Shown: positions 33,551 to 41,220, numbered from the stretch's first letter. The stretch: DNA of 64,000 nt from Hymenobacter telluris (GCF_017313265.1 NZ_JAFLQZ010000012.1:111760-175759), one strand, 5' to 3'. The notes: a model not told the origin generated them from the sequence alone. Numbers and translations: made by a program.

Positions 33551-34450
33551 ATGAATGCGCCCACTACCCCGTTTCAATTGCTCGTGCGCAAGCTTCAGCA
33601 GCTGGAAATCCGGATGCTGAAGGCCGTGGACGCGCAACTTCAAGGCAATTTCCGCTCCGTTTTCAAGGGTACCGGCCTCGAATTCGACGACGTACGCCTC
33701 TACCAATACGGCGACGAGGTGCGCGCCATCGACTGGGCCGTATCGAGCAAGGGCCACGGCACGTTCATCAAAACCTACAAGGAAGAGCGAGAACAGCAGG
33801 TATTGCTGCTGTTTGATGTCAGCGGTTCACAGCAAGTGGGTGCCCAGGGCCGTAGCAAGCTGGATGTAGGCCGCGAAATCTGCGGGATTCTGGCGCTGGC
33901 CGCCGCCCGGCAGGATGCGCAGTTGGGCATTCTGGCTTTTTCCGACCAAAAGGAGCTGTACTTACCGCCTGGCAAAGGCATCCGGCACGCCTACGCCCTC
34001 ATCAAGCGGCTCTACGACCTGGAGCCCAAGTCTAGGCAGACGGCGGTGGGTGCGGGCATCAAGCAGGCGCTGGGACTGTTGAAGCGGCGCAGCATTATTC
34101 TACTGATTTCCGATTTCATTGACTCCACCTACGAGCGGGAGCTAACCATGCTGGCCCAAAAGCACGACCTGGTAGTGGTGCAGCTCCTCGACCAGCGGGA
34201 GCGGGAGTTTCCGCCCTTGGGCATCGTGCCGCTCTACGACCAGGAATCTGGCCGCACCATCTGGACCAACACCTCTTCGAGTGCATTCCGGGCCCGTTAC
34301 CGCGCCACCTACGAGCAAAACCGTTCCCAAATCAGCCACATCTGCCGCCGCCACCGCACCGAATATCTGTCCATTGCCACCAATGCCGACTACATGCCCC
34401 AGCTGATTCGGCTGTTTCGGCGGCGCAACCTCCGGGCGGGCCGTGGGTAA
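33551..34450 (+). CDS. DUF58 domain protein (BAT cluster)
   Basis: A 299-residue cytoplasmic protein of the DUF58 family with a von Willebrand A-like fold. Family markers: GTGLEFDDVRLYQYGDEVRA, IDWAVSSKGHGTF and the degenerate MIDAS LLFDVSGSQQ. It begins an operon with the 34443 gene, which overlaps it by 8 bases, and BatA after that. In Bacteroidota such clusters normally start with a MoxR AAA+ ATPase and act in envelope stress or aerotolerance; no moxR is next to it here. A second DUF58 protein is encoded at 48769-49689. Confidence 0.88.
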   Translation: MNAPTTPFQLLVRKLQQLEIRMLKAVDAQLQGNFRSVFKGTGLEFDDVRLYQYGDEVRAIDWAVSSKGHGTFIKTYKEEREQQVLLLFDVSGSQQVGAQGRSKLDVGREICGILALAAARQDAQLGILAFSDQKELYLPPGKGIRHAYALIKRLYDLEPKSRQTAVGAGIKQALGLLKRRSIILLISDFIDSTYERELTMLAQKHDLVVVQLLDQREREFPPLGIVPLYDQESGRTIWTNTSSSAFRARYRATYEQNRSQISHICRRHRTEYLSIATNADYMPQLIRLFRRRNLRAGRG

Positions 34451-35363
34451 AGCGCTGCTCTATTTGCTGGTGTTGCTGGCACTGCCGCTTGCCAGTGCGG
34501 CCCAGTCAACCGCCGACACGATTCCGCCGCGCGGCCGTTTCCTGCAACCGTCGGTGCGAGTGGGCGAGCTGGTTGACTACGAGCTGAGCTACACCCACGA
34601 GCCGGGGCTGAACGTCATCTTCCCCGACTCGACGGCCAATTACGCGCCCTTCGAGTACGTGGGCAAAACTTACCGGCCCACCCGCACCCGCCGGGGCCGT
34701 AGCCTCGACGAAACGGTGTATCACCTGCGCACCTTCGCGCTTGATTCGGTGCAGCAGTTGGCGTTGCCCGTCACTATTCTGCAAGGCCTCGATACGCTTA
34801 CTGCGCCGGCCACGGTAGCCACCGTGCGCCTGAAGCGGACAGTGGCCCCGGTAACGGATGGCGCGGCGCCTGTTTTGCGCGAAAACACCACCTTGCTGCC
34901 CGTTGAGCCCACCTTCAACTATCCATACTGGCTGGCTGGTTTGGGTTTGGTGGCGGTGGTGCTGGGGGGCGTGGCGCTGGGGTTTGGCCGACGGTGGCGG
35001 CGGCAGTATCAGCTGTATAAGCTGCGCAAAAACCACGTGTATTTCCTGACCCAGTACGCCCGCCACGTCGAGCGGTTTACGCTCAGCCGCTCGCTCAACA
35101 ACATGGAACGCGCCATCACGCTCTGGAAAAATTACCTCACCACGCTCGAAAACAGCGTTATCAATAGCCTCACCACCCGCGAGATAGTAGCGCATTACCA
35201 AAACGATAATGACGTGAAACTGGCCTTGCGCCTCGCCGACCGGGTTATTTATGGCAACCAGTTCACGGAAGACGATACCGAAACCGACCTCGCCTTCGAC
35301 CTGCTGCGCGACTTCGCCCAGCGCCGGTTCGAGGAATTAATAATCAAAAAGTATGGGGTATGA
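34443..35363 (+). CDS. BAT-cluster membrane protein (BatD-like position, unassigned)
   Basis: A 306-residue membrane protein with a GTG start overlapping the end of the DUF58 gene by 8 bases, indicating coupled translation. It has a signal peptide (LYLLVLLALPLASAAQ), a periplasmic beta-rich domain (residues about 25-155), a single membrane helix (YWLAGLGLVAVVLGGVALGF) and a cytoplasmic helical tail (VYFLTQYARHVERFTLSRSL) ending in LRDFAQRRFEELIIKKYGV. This layout and its place between DUF58 and BatA match the uncharacterised BatD/DUF4381-like membrane partners in Bacteroidota BAT operons. I do not recognise a catalytic motif. Confidence 0.8.
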   Translation: MGKALLYLLVLLALPLASAAQSTADTIPPRGRFLQPSVRVGELVDYELSYTHEPGLNVIFPDSTANYAPFEYVGKTYRPTRTRRGRSLDETVYHLRTFALDSVQQLALPVTILQGLDTLTAPATVATVRLKRTVAPVTDGAAPVLRENTTLLPVEPTFNYPYWLAGLGLVAVVLGGVALGFGRRWRRQYQLYKLRKNHVYFLTQYARHVERFTLSRSLNNMERAITLWKNYLTTLENSVINSLTTREIVAHYQNDNDVKLALRLADRVIYGNQFTEDDTETDLAFDLLRDFAQRRFEELIIKKYGV

Positions 35364-35432
35364 GTTGTCGGGTGTCAGCTGGTTACCAGGGGCTGAGCTT
35401 TGTGACCAATACAACTGGCTTTCAACGAATGC

Positions 35433-35506
35433 ATTCTTAATTCTTAATTCTTAATTCTTAATTCTTAATTCTTAATTCTTAATTCTTAATTCTTAATTCT
35501 TAATTC
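35433..35506. repeat. Heptanucleotide tandem repeat (ATTCTTA, ten and a half copies)
   Basis: Ten perfect copies of ATTCTTA followed by ATTC run right up to AAAAAAGA and the batA start codon at 35515. The tract therefore occupies the whole 5' leader/promoter-proximal region of batA. Such tracts change length by replication slippage. Confidence 0.95.
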
Positions 35507-35514
35507 AAAAAAGA

Positions 35515-36561
35515 ATGCAGCTTTGGCAACAGTTTCTGGCCCCTCTTGTGGATAGCTTACGCTACGCCACCCTGGCCAGCTATGCCTGGGAAAAGCCGCG
35601 GCTGCTGTTTCTGATTGCGGGCATTCCGCTGCTGTTTGGGGTGCGTTGGCTGCTCGCGTACCGGCGACGCAGCAAGCTGGGCGTGGCCTTCGTGCAGGGC
35701 GACATCCGGCGCGACTGGAGTGCTGTGCTGCGCTTCCTTCCTGATATTGTGCTGGGCCTGAGCTTGGCGTTTGGGATAGTAGCGCTGGCCCGCCCCCAAC
35801 GCACCGACGACCGAGTGGTGCAGTCGGGAGAGGGCATTGATATTCTGCTGGTGCTGGACGTATCGGGCTCGATGGAGCTGGGCGACCTGCGCCCCAACCG
35901 CCTGGAAGCCGCTAAACGGGTGGCGCAGGAGTTTGTAAATGGCCGCTCCGGCGACCGGCTGGGCTTGGTGGTGTTTGCCGGTGATGCGTACTCGCTGGCG
36001 CCCCTCACCACCGATTATGAGTTGCTGCGCGAGAGTATTGAGGGTTTGAAACTAGGCATGATTGCCAATGACGGCACCGCCATTGGTACGGCGCTGGGCG
36101 TGGCAACCAACCGCCTGCGCGACTCCCACAGCCGTACCCGCGTGTGCATCCTCCTCTCCGACGGCGAAAACACGGCCGGCAGCCTCGACCCGCTTACAGC
36201 TGCTCAGCTCGCCCACGCCTACGGCCTGAAAATCTACACCATTGGGCTGGGGCAGGATGGCGTGGTGCCATTTGGCAAAGACGGGCTGGGGCGCACCAAT
36301 TACGTAAACACCCGGCTCGACGAAACCACCATGCGCCAGATTGCCGAAGCCGGCGAGGGTCAGTTCTTCCGGGCCACCGACAACGCCGCCCTGCGCCAGG
36401 TGTTTCAGCGCATCAACCGCTACGAAAAATCAGAAATCAAGCAAACCCGCTTCCGCAACACCCGCGACTATTACCGCATTTATCTGTTCTGGTGCGTAGG
36501 GCTATGGCTGCTGTGGCTGGGCCTCAAAAACACGTTCCTCGTTAACTCGCTGGAAGATTAA
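35515..36561 (+). CDS. batA: BatA, von Willebrand A-domain membrane protein
   Basis: A 348-residue inner membrane protein with two N-terminal helices (LLFLIAGIPLLFGVRWLLAY; LPDIVLGLSLAFGIVALA), a vWA domain with an intact MIDAS (DVSGSM, plus TAIGTALG and LLSDGENTAG) and a C-terminal helix (IYLFWCVGLWLLWLGL). Bacteroides aerotolerance (Bat) proteins of this type are thought to act with MoxR ATPases in envelope maintenance under stress. It follows the 34443 gene after 151 bases, most of it the ATTCTTA tract. BatB and BatC are not next to it. Confidence 0.9.
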   Translation: MQLWQQFLAPLVDSLRYATLASYAWEKPRLLFLIAGIPLLFGVRWLLAYRRRSKLGVAFVQGDIRRDWSAVLRFLPDIVLGLSLAFGIVALARPQRTDDRVVQSGEGIDILLVLDVSGSMELGDLRPNRLEAAKRVAQEFVNGRSGDRLGLVVFAGDAYSLAPLTTDYELLRESIEGLKLGMIANDGTAIGTALGVATNRLRDSHSRTRVCILLSDGENTAGSLDPLTAAQLAHAYGLKIYTIGLGQDGVVPFGKDGLGRTNYVNTRLDETTMRQIAEAGEGQFFRATDNAALRQVFQRINRYEKSEIKQTRFRNTRDYYRIYLFWCVGLWLLWLGLKNTFLVNSLED

Positions 36562-36714
36562 TTAATGTGCTGGTTTCTGAGGTGTTAATGTGCTGATGAG
36601 GCAACCCAAAAACGCGTTGACTTCCAAAAGAATACTGCCCATCTGCTCAGCAACAACCAACCATTAACTACTCTTCATCAACAATCAACCCATCGAAAAT
36701 CAGCACATCAACTA

Positions 36715-37380
36715 ATGTCCATTTCCGATAATATCCACTTCTTTCAAAACCAGCTTGCGGGCACGGATTGTCGCCTGGTTACCGTTACGAAAACGCACCC
36801 GGTGGAGAAGCTGCAAGAGGCTTACGACGCCGGCGCGCGGCTTTTTGGCGAGAACAAGGTGCAGGAAATGGCTGCCAAGCACCCCGAGTTGCCCGCCGAT
36901 ATTGAGTGGCACCTGATTGGGCACCTGCAAACCAATAAGGTGAAATATATTGCGCCATTTGTGCACACCATTCAGAGCATAGATAGCCTGAAGCTGCTGC
37001 TGGAAATGGAGAAGCAAGCTGCCAAGTACGGCCGCGTCATCAATGGGCTACTCCAGTTCCACATTGCCGCCGAAGAAACAAAAACCGGCCTCACCCTCCC
37101 TGAAGCCGAGGAAATTCTGCAATCCGACGCCTTCAAGGGGTTACAGCACGTACGCATCACGGGGGTTATGGCTATTGCCACCAACACCCCCGACGAAACC
37201 CAGCTGCGCCGGGAGTTCAGTGAGTTGCGCGGTTATTTCGAGCTGCTGCGCACGCGCTACTTCGCTGATGCTGAGTATTTCCGGGAAATATCCATGGGTA
37301 TGAGCTCCGACTATAAGCTGGCTATTGCCGAGGGTAGCACGCTCATCCGGGTGGGCAGCGCTATTTTTGGGGCCCGCTAG
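36715..37380 (+). CDS. YggS-family PLP homeostasis protein
   Basis: A 221-residue alanine-racemase-fold PLP-binding protein (YggS/PROSC/YlmE). It has no known enzymatic step but keeps the pyridoxal phosphate pool balanced. Family motifs: VTVTKTHPVEKLQEAYDAGA with the PLP lysine, LFGENKVQEM, EWHLIGHLQTNK, HTIQSIDSLKL, SMGMSSDYKLAI and the terminal RVGSAIFGAR. Length is normal. The 153 bases before it (36562-36714) hold a degenerate inverted repeat (ATGTGCTGAT / ATCAGCACAT). Confidence 0.93.
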   Translation: MSISDNIHFFQNQLAGTDCRLVTVTKTHPVEKLQEAYDAGARLFGENKVQEMAAKHPELPADIEWHLIGHLQTNKVKYIAPFVHTIQSIDSLKLLLEMEKQAAKYGRVINGLLQFHIAAEETKTGLTLPEAEEILQSDAFKGLQHVRITGVMAIATNTPDETQLRREFSELRGYFELLRTRYFADAEYFREISMGMSSDYKLAIAEGSTLIRVGSAIFGAR

Positions 37381-37385
37381 ATTCG

Positions 37386-37461
37386 TTTTTCGTTGTTGGT
37401 TTTCGGCAGTTACGCCATATCACACACCAACAGCGAAAAACAAGAAACCAACAACGAAAAA
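37386..37461. repeat. Inverted repeat before the DUF423 gene
   Basis: The 17-base arms TTTTTCGTTGTTGGTTT (37386-37402) and AAACCAACAACGAAAAA (37445-37461) are perfectly complementary. The right arm ends 7 bases before the start codon at 37469. Nearly the same words recur before the gene at 41221. Confidence 0.9.
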
Positions 37462-37468
37462 CCAACTC

Positions 37469-37846
37469 ATGACCGCACGAATCATTTTGCAACTCGCTGC
37501 CCTGCTGGGCGCCCTCGGAGTAGGCATCGGCGCATTTGGGGCGCACGGCTTGCGCCCGATGCTGGAAGCTTCCGGCCGCTTCGACACGTTTGAAACGGCT
37601 GTGCGCTACCAGTTTTACCATGCGCTGGGCTTGCTGGCGGTAGGCGTGTTGCTGCATGCCCGCCCCGAGCTGCGCCTGCTGAGCACTACCGCTTGGTTAT
37701 GGCTGGGGGGCGTACTGCTATTCAGTGGCTCCTTATATCTGCTGTGCTTCACGGGCGTTACCAAGCTGGGCGCCGTGGCCCCCATCGGGGGTCTGTTGCT
37801 CATTGCCGGCTGGATTACGCTACTACTGGCCGCCCGGCAGGTATAG
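37469..37846 (+). CDS. DUF423 small membrane protein
   Basis: A 125-residue inner membrane protein with four hydrophobic helices, matching DUF423 (YgdD/YwdK). Typical features are the start LQLAALLGALGVGIGAFGAH, the YHALGLL motif and the glycine-rich VAPIGGLLLIAGW helix. The function of the family is unknown. The ATG at 37469 follows the inverted repeat. It is ended by the 29-bp-arm repeat and the terminator at 37949. Confidence 0.9.
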   Translation: MTARIILQLAALLGALGVGIGAFGAHGLRPMLEASGRFDTFETAVRYQFYHALGLLAVGVLLHARPELRLLSTTAWLWLGGVLLFSGSLYLLCFTGVTKLGAVAPIGGLLLIAGWITLLLAARQV

Positions 37847-37852
37847 CCGGTT

Positions 37853-37927
37853 GTCATTCCGACGCAGGAGGAATCTGAGTGAAGCTGTTGAACTAGTACA
37901 CTCAGATTCCTCCTGCGTCGGAATGAC
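37853..37927. repeat. Perfect 29-bp inverted repeat (GTCATTCCGACGCAGG type)
   Basis: Arms 37853-37881 and 37899-37927 are exact reverse complements with a 17-base spacer. It begins 7 bases after the DUF423 stop. The arm, rich in GGAGG/CCTCC, has no similarity to the neighbouring genes. This looks like a dispersed palindromic repeat, possibly a miniature mobile element; I recall similar ones from Hymenobacter but cannot verify. Confidence 0.9.
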
Positions 37928-37948
37928 GATTTCTTGCGAGATGTACAC

Positions 37949-37988
37949 AAAAAAAGAGGGACTCGCTGAATGCGAATCCCTCTTTTTT
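37949..37988. terminator. Bidirectional terminator between DUF423 and DUF1573 genes
   Basis: AAAAAAAGAGGGA pairs with TCCCTCTTTTTT, extended by CTCGC/GCGA with one mismatch. The A and T runs on both sides serve converging transcripts. Confidence 0.88.
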
Positions 37989-38006
37989 ATTTCAGCTAGA
38001 TGAAGC

Positions 38007-38537
38007 TTACGACTTCTTGGCCTTCATTTTGGCTTTGCTGTCATCGGCTTTGATTTTCACTTTCTCGGCAGGAGCAGCCGCAGCCGATTCCACTTTGTCA
38101 ACCGTCATGGTGGGGGTGCCATTTTCTTTCACCTCACCTACTACCGATACCATAGCGTTACCGGCGGCCGAATTCGACTCCACGGTCAGCACTTTGTTCT
38201 GCATACCCATTTTGCCAGCGGTGTTGAAGTTGGCGGTAATAGTGCCGGTTTTGCCGGGCATTACGGGCTCTTTGGTCCACTCCGGCGTGGTGCAGCCGCA
38301 GCTTACGCCGATGTTGGAAATCACCAGCGGCTGAGTGCCGATGTTTTTGAATTTGAATACGTGCTTCACCACTTCCCCTTGCTTGGCGGTGCCGAAGTCG
38401 TACTTCATTTCATCGAACTGGATTTGGGGGCCAGCTACTTTGGTTTGGGCATTAGCAGGCTTAACGGCCGCCGTTTGAGCCTGGGCAGCGAAGCCAGCGC
38501 AGGCCAGCGACAGGGCAAGTACAAGTGCTTTTTTCAT
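38007..38537 (-). CDS. DUF1573 secreted Ig-like protein
   Basis: A 176-residue exported protein with start ATG 38537 and a signal peptide (MKKALVLALSLACAGFAAQA). It has the DUF1573 Ig-like domain: YDFGTAKQGEVVKHVFKFKN, LVISNIGVSCGCTTPEWTKE and PGKTGTITANFNTAGKMG. The SCGC cysteine pair is a family hallmark. The C-terminus is Lys/Ala-rich (KVKIKADDSKAKMKAKKS). These proteins are abundant in Bacteroidota, but their function is unknown. A good promoter lies directly upstream. Confidence 0.9.
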   Translation of the reverse strand: MKKALVLALSLACAGFAAQAQTAAVKPANAQTKVAGPQIQFDEMKYDFGTAKQGEVVKHVFKFKNIGTQPLVISNIGVSCGCTTPEWTKEPVMPGKTGTITANFNTAGKMGMQNKVLTVESNSAAGNAMVSVVGEVKENGTPTMTVDKVESAAAAPAEKVKIKADDSKAKMKAKKS

Positions 38538-38568
38538 GAGGTGGTACTGCGTTATGAATTGAGGAAAA

Positions 38569-38598
38569 CAAAAATACTGGTTTTGGCGGGTGCCGCAA
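38569..38598 (-). promoter_or_regulatory. Promoter of the DUF1573 gene
   Basis: On the minus strand TTG at 38598-38596, a 19-base spacer and TATTTTTG at 38576-38569 match the Bacteroidota consensus exactly. Transcription should start near 38562, giving a leader of about 25 bases to the ATG at 38537. Confidence 0.75.
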
Positions 38599-38678
38599 GT
38601 TGAGTGCCAGTTTTCCACCCAATCGGTGAAGACTCCGTGAAGCCCAACATCATGCGCCCCGCTTTTCGTTCGACGCGC

Positions 38679-40103
38679 TTACGCTTCCGGCTTCTCTGCC
38701 AACAACTTCTGATTGAAGTTAAGCAAAAAAAGCTTTTCCGATGCCCGTGTAACGGCCGTGTACAACCAGCGTGCAAACTCGGAATTCACCATATCCTCTT
38801 TCAAAAAGCCGTGGTCAACGAATACAGCTTGCCATTGGCCACCCTGGGCTTTGTGGCAGGTAAGGGCGTAAGCGAATTTCACTTGCAGCGCATTCAGGAA
38901 CGGGTCTTTGCGCAGGGCGGCACTTTTGTCGCGCTTGGTGGTGAGGTGGTCGTAGTCCTTGCCCACGGCTTCGTACAGCTCCTTGCTCCGGTCGGCGGGC
39001 AGGGCGGGGCTTTCGGTGTGTAGCGTGTCGAGCAGGAGCTTAATTTCCATGTCGGGCTCGTCGGGATAGTCTACGAGGCGCACGCGGGCATCAGCGAACC
39101 GGAAGCCGAATTCCTCGGTGCGCCGGATGATTTTCACCACCTGCACAAAGTCGCCGTTGGCCAGAAAGCCCATTTCCGAGTCTTTGGGCAGCCAGAAGTA
39201 GTTGTTGCGCACCACCATCAGGTAGTCGCCCGACTCGATTTCATCCTCGGCCTCAAACAGCACCCGCCGAATCATCTGGTTGTACTGGTTGGCGTTTTTG
39301 TTGGAGCGGCAGATGATGGTGGTATTCTCGTGCCCGAAGTTCTTGTAGGCCCAGCGCAAGCCGTCTTCCAGCTTGTCGCCGCCCATCTGGAACAGGTCGG
39401 GGTAGCCGCGGGTGTGGAACTGGATGTTGGGCTGCTCCTGGCGCAACTCTTCGCGGAGCACCGTGGCATTCATCAGAATACCCGAAGCCTCGGCCTGGCG
39501 CATTACCTGGCGCAGCTCCACCCCGTCCACCGTCGCCCGGAAACGGTGCCGCAGCAGTTCCGGGTCGAGGGCGGGACTAAGCAGCTGGCCCACTGGTGGC
39601 AGCTGGGCCGTGTCGCCGATGAGCAGTAGCCGGTTCGAGGGCTTCTCGAACACGTAGTTCATCAGGTCGTCGAGCAGGCCATGTTCCCCAAACGCTTTTT
39701 CGTCGGAAATCATGGACGCCTCATCCACAATAAACAGCGTGTCCTGGGCGCGGTTGGGCTGGCGCTGAAACGAGAGGCTCTGGCTGGGTGAACCACTGGT
39801 TTGGCGGTATATTTTCTTGTGGATGGTGCTGGCCGGCACCCCGGCGTAGGCGCTCATTACTTTGGCCGCGCGGCCGGTAGGCGCCATCAGCACGTATTTG
39901 CGGCCCAGCTTGTGCAGCCACTGCACCAGGGCGCTGACCACGGTGGTTTTGCCGGTACCAGCATAACCTCGCAATACAAACGCCTTCCGGCCCGGCAAGT
40001 CGTCCTTCAGAAACACGTCCAGCTTTTGAAATAGCGTGGCCTGGTCCTGCGTTGGTTCGTAGGGAAAATGGTCGCGGACGGAGGGGGTACGGAGTGAGAG
40101 CAT
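38679..40103 (-). CDS. RecD2-like superfamily 1 helicase/AAA ATPase
   Basis: A 474-residue DNA helicase of the short RecD2-like/Pif1-like group found in Bacteroidota. Motifs in order: Walker A RGYAGTGKTT (45-54), MAPTGRAAKVM (motif Ia), FIVDEASMISD (Walker B), GDTAQLPPVG (motif III), LRQVMRQAEASG (IV), and ALTCHKAQGGQW with WLYTAVTRASEKLFLL (V, VI). The C-terminal part with NGDFVQVVKI carries an SH3-like insert. It would act in DNA repair or recombination. ATG 40103 is preferred to a TTG at 40115. The inverted repeat of the DUF559 unit begins only 15 bases upstream of this start, so the native promoter may have been displaced. Confidence 0.88.
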   Translation of the reverse strand: MLSLRTPSVRDHFPYEPTQDQATLFQKLDVFLKDDLPGRKAFVLRGYAGTGKTTVVSALVQWLHKLGRKYVLMAPTGRAAKVMSAYAGVPASTIHKKIYRQTSGSPSQSLSFQRQPNRAQDTLFIVDEASMISDEKAFGEHGLLDDLMNYVFEKPSNRLLLIGDTAQLPPVGQLLSPALDPELLRHRFRATVDGVELRQVMRQAEASGILMNATVLREELRQEQPNIQFHTRGYPDLFQMGGDKLEDGLRWAYKNFGHENTTIICRSNKNANQYNQMIRRVLFEAEDEIESGDYLMVVRNNYFWLPKDSEMGFLANGDFVQVVKIIRRTEEFGFRFADARVRLVDYPDEPDMEIKLLLDTLHTESPALPADRSKELYEAVGKDYDHLTTKRDKSAALRKDPFLNALQVKFAYALTCHKAQGGQWQAVFVDHGFLKEDMVNSEFARWLYTAVTRASEKLFLLNFNQKLLAEKPEA

Positions 40104-40117
40104 AGATACTAACAAAG

Positions 40118-40170
40118 CTAGAGCTAAAGAACTAGCTCCCCTCCTTTTTTAAGGAGGGGTTGGGGGTGGT
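40118..40170 (+). repeat. Left 53-bp inverted end of the DUF559 unit
   Basis: Begins CTAGAGCTAAAGAACTAGCT and ends in TGGGGGTGGT. The inner palindrome is CCCCTCC then TTTTTT then AAGGAGGGG. It matches the right end in reverse complement at 52 of 53 positions (T/C difference at position 43) and contains the TAG stop of the DUF559 gene. Confidence 0.95.
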
Positions 40171-40539
40171 TAAGTCGTTGTTACGAAAAGCTTGTCTGAT
40201 ACCTTCTAGCGCAAACTCTATCTGTTCAAACACCATTTTGTTCTCAAAACGCACCACACGAACAGATATATTTTGCAGAAACTTGGTGCGCTCCATGTCA
40301 GCAGCTTCCCCTGAAACTGTGTAATGCCCGTGCCCGTCTAGTTCCACTGCCAGACGCTCAGCTGGGCAATAAAAATCTATCACATAATTCCCGATGCTAT
40401 GCTGTCGGCGAAACTTACGGCCATCAAGTTGACTGTTTTGTAGTGCCCGCCATAATGTAGCCTCAGCAGGCGTGAGATTATCGCGCAGTGCTTTCCTAGT
40501 GCTTTTTAACTCAGGCTGGTTATGGTGAGCAAGCTTCAT
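40132..40539 (-). CDS. DUF559 PD-(D/E)XK nuclease-like protein
   Basis: A 135-residue protein of the DUF559/Vsr-like endonuclease fold. The family opening RKALRDNLTPAEATLWRAL is followed by GRKFRRQHSIGNYVIDFYCP, where Asp55 and then Glu67-x-Asp69 in LAVELDGHGHY form the expected metal site, and by the late block VRVVRFENKMVFEQIEFALE. The last residues (NPSLKKEGS) are translated from the inverted end itself. ATG 40539 is preferred; a GTG at 40572 inside the other end would add 11 residues. DUF559 domains are often found near DNA metabolism and mobile genes, with no settled function. Placement between inverted ends suggests it acts on, or spreads with, this unit. Catalytic residues look intact. 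Confidence 0.85.
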   Translation of the reverse strand: MKLAHHNQPELKSTRKALRDNLTPAEATLWRALQNSQLDGRKFRRQHSIGNYVIDFYCPAERLAVELDGHGHYTVSGEAADMERTKFLQNISVRVVRFENKMVFEQIEFALEGIRQAFRNNDLTTPNPSLKKEGS

Positions 40540-40567
40540 TTGGGTCAATATAGATGCGGACGATTGG

Positions 40568-40620
40568 ACCACCCCCAGCCCCTCCTTAAAAAAGGAGGGG
40601 AGCTAGTTCTTTAGCTCTAG
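40568..40620 (-). repeat. Right 53-bp inverted end of the DUF559 unit
   Basis: Reverse complement of 40118-40170 with one difference. It lies just before the DUF559 start codon, so it probably carries the promoter or leader of that gene. It ends in TTAGCTCTAG, 14 bases before the stop of the thioesterase gene at 40634. Confidence 0.95.
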
Positions 40621-40633
40621 TTTTAACTTTATT

Positions 40634-41083
40634 TTAGCCTTGCGGCTCTACTACGGCCATGGTGGCGGTGGCTTTAGCAATCAGCAGGTCATCGCACCAC
40701 ACTTCGGCTTCGCAGAAATACAGGCGGCGGCCGGCTTTCAGCACCCAGCCTACGGCGCGCAGCTTCTGGCCGATGCCAGGGTGCAGGTAGCTGGTTTTCA
40801 GCTCCACCGTTACCACACCGGTATCGTCGGGCACGAGGGTAACGGCGGCGAAACCGGCGGCGAGGTCGGCCATGGTGGCCGTGAGGCCGCCATGCACGAA
40901 GCCTTTCTGCTGCTGGTGCTGCTGGCCCAATACTAACTCAGCTTCCACCCGGCCGGGCTCGATATGGGTGAGGTCGGCCCCAATGAGGTGCATGAAGTGC
41001 TGGCGCGTGAGCTTGCGGCGGATCCGGGCTTCGAGGTTGTTGTCGGCCGCGGGAGAAATGGCCGGAGTGTCGGGTGTGTTCAT
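40634..41083 (-). CDS. PaaI-family hotdog thioesterase
   Basis: A 149-residue hotdog-fold acyl-CoA thioesterase, related to PaaI and YbgC-type enzymes. Motifs: the catalytic segment QQKGFVHGGLTATMADLAAG with HGG and the following Asp, then VVTVELKTSYLHPGIG, typical of the 4HBT PaaI subfamily. The C-terminal part (LKAGRRLYFCEAEVW) is also conserved. Cytoplasmic; acts on an unknown acyl-CoA. Length is normal. The DUF559 unit starts 14 bases after its stop. Confidence 0.88.
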   Translation of the reverse strand: MNTPDTPAISPAADNNLEARIRRKLTRQHFMHLIGADLTHIEPGRVEAELVLGQQHQQQKGFVHGGLTATMADLAAGFAAVTLVPDDTGVVTVELKTSYLHPGIGQKLRAVGWVLKAGRRLYFCEAEVWCDDLLIAKATATMAVVEPQG

Positions 41084-41104
41084 CGGGGCCGAAGTTCGGT
41101 ATTC

Positions 41105-41217
41105 GTTTTTAGTTGTTTGTTTTTCGATATTAGTTGGGAAGGTTTACTACGACTCAGACCTGGTGCAGTCCGCCGCCTTCCGGCCACCGAAAAACGAAAA
41201 ACCAACAACGAAAAACG
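41105..41217. repeat. Degenerate inverted repeat before the DUF4126 gene
   Basis: Left arm CGTTTTTAGTTGTTTGTTTT and right arm with AAAAACCAACAACGAAAAACG are imperfect complements. The words match those of the repeat at 37386-37461, and both lie just before a start codon (here ATG 41221). They are probably copies of the same type of structure. Confidence 0.65.
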
Positions 41218-41220
41218 ACC

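Larger units (their letters stand above)
40118..40620. mobile_element. 503-bp DUF559 unit with 53-bp inverted ends
   Basis: Two 53-bp ends, 40118-40170 and 40568-40620, are inverted copies that differ at a single base. Each end itself contains a hairpin (CCCCTCCTT/AAGGAGGGG, 9 bp). Between them lies a single gene, on the minus strand, encoding a DUF559 nuclease-like protein. The stop codon of that gene lies inside the left end. No transposase-like gene or clear target-site duplication is visible. Size, symmetrical ends and single nuclease-like gene suggest an autonomous or domesticated mobile unit. Confidence 0.7.
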
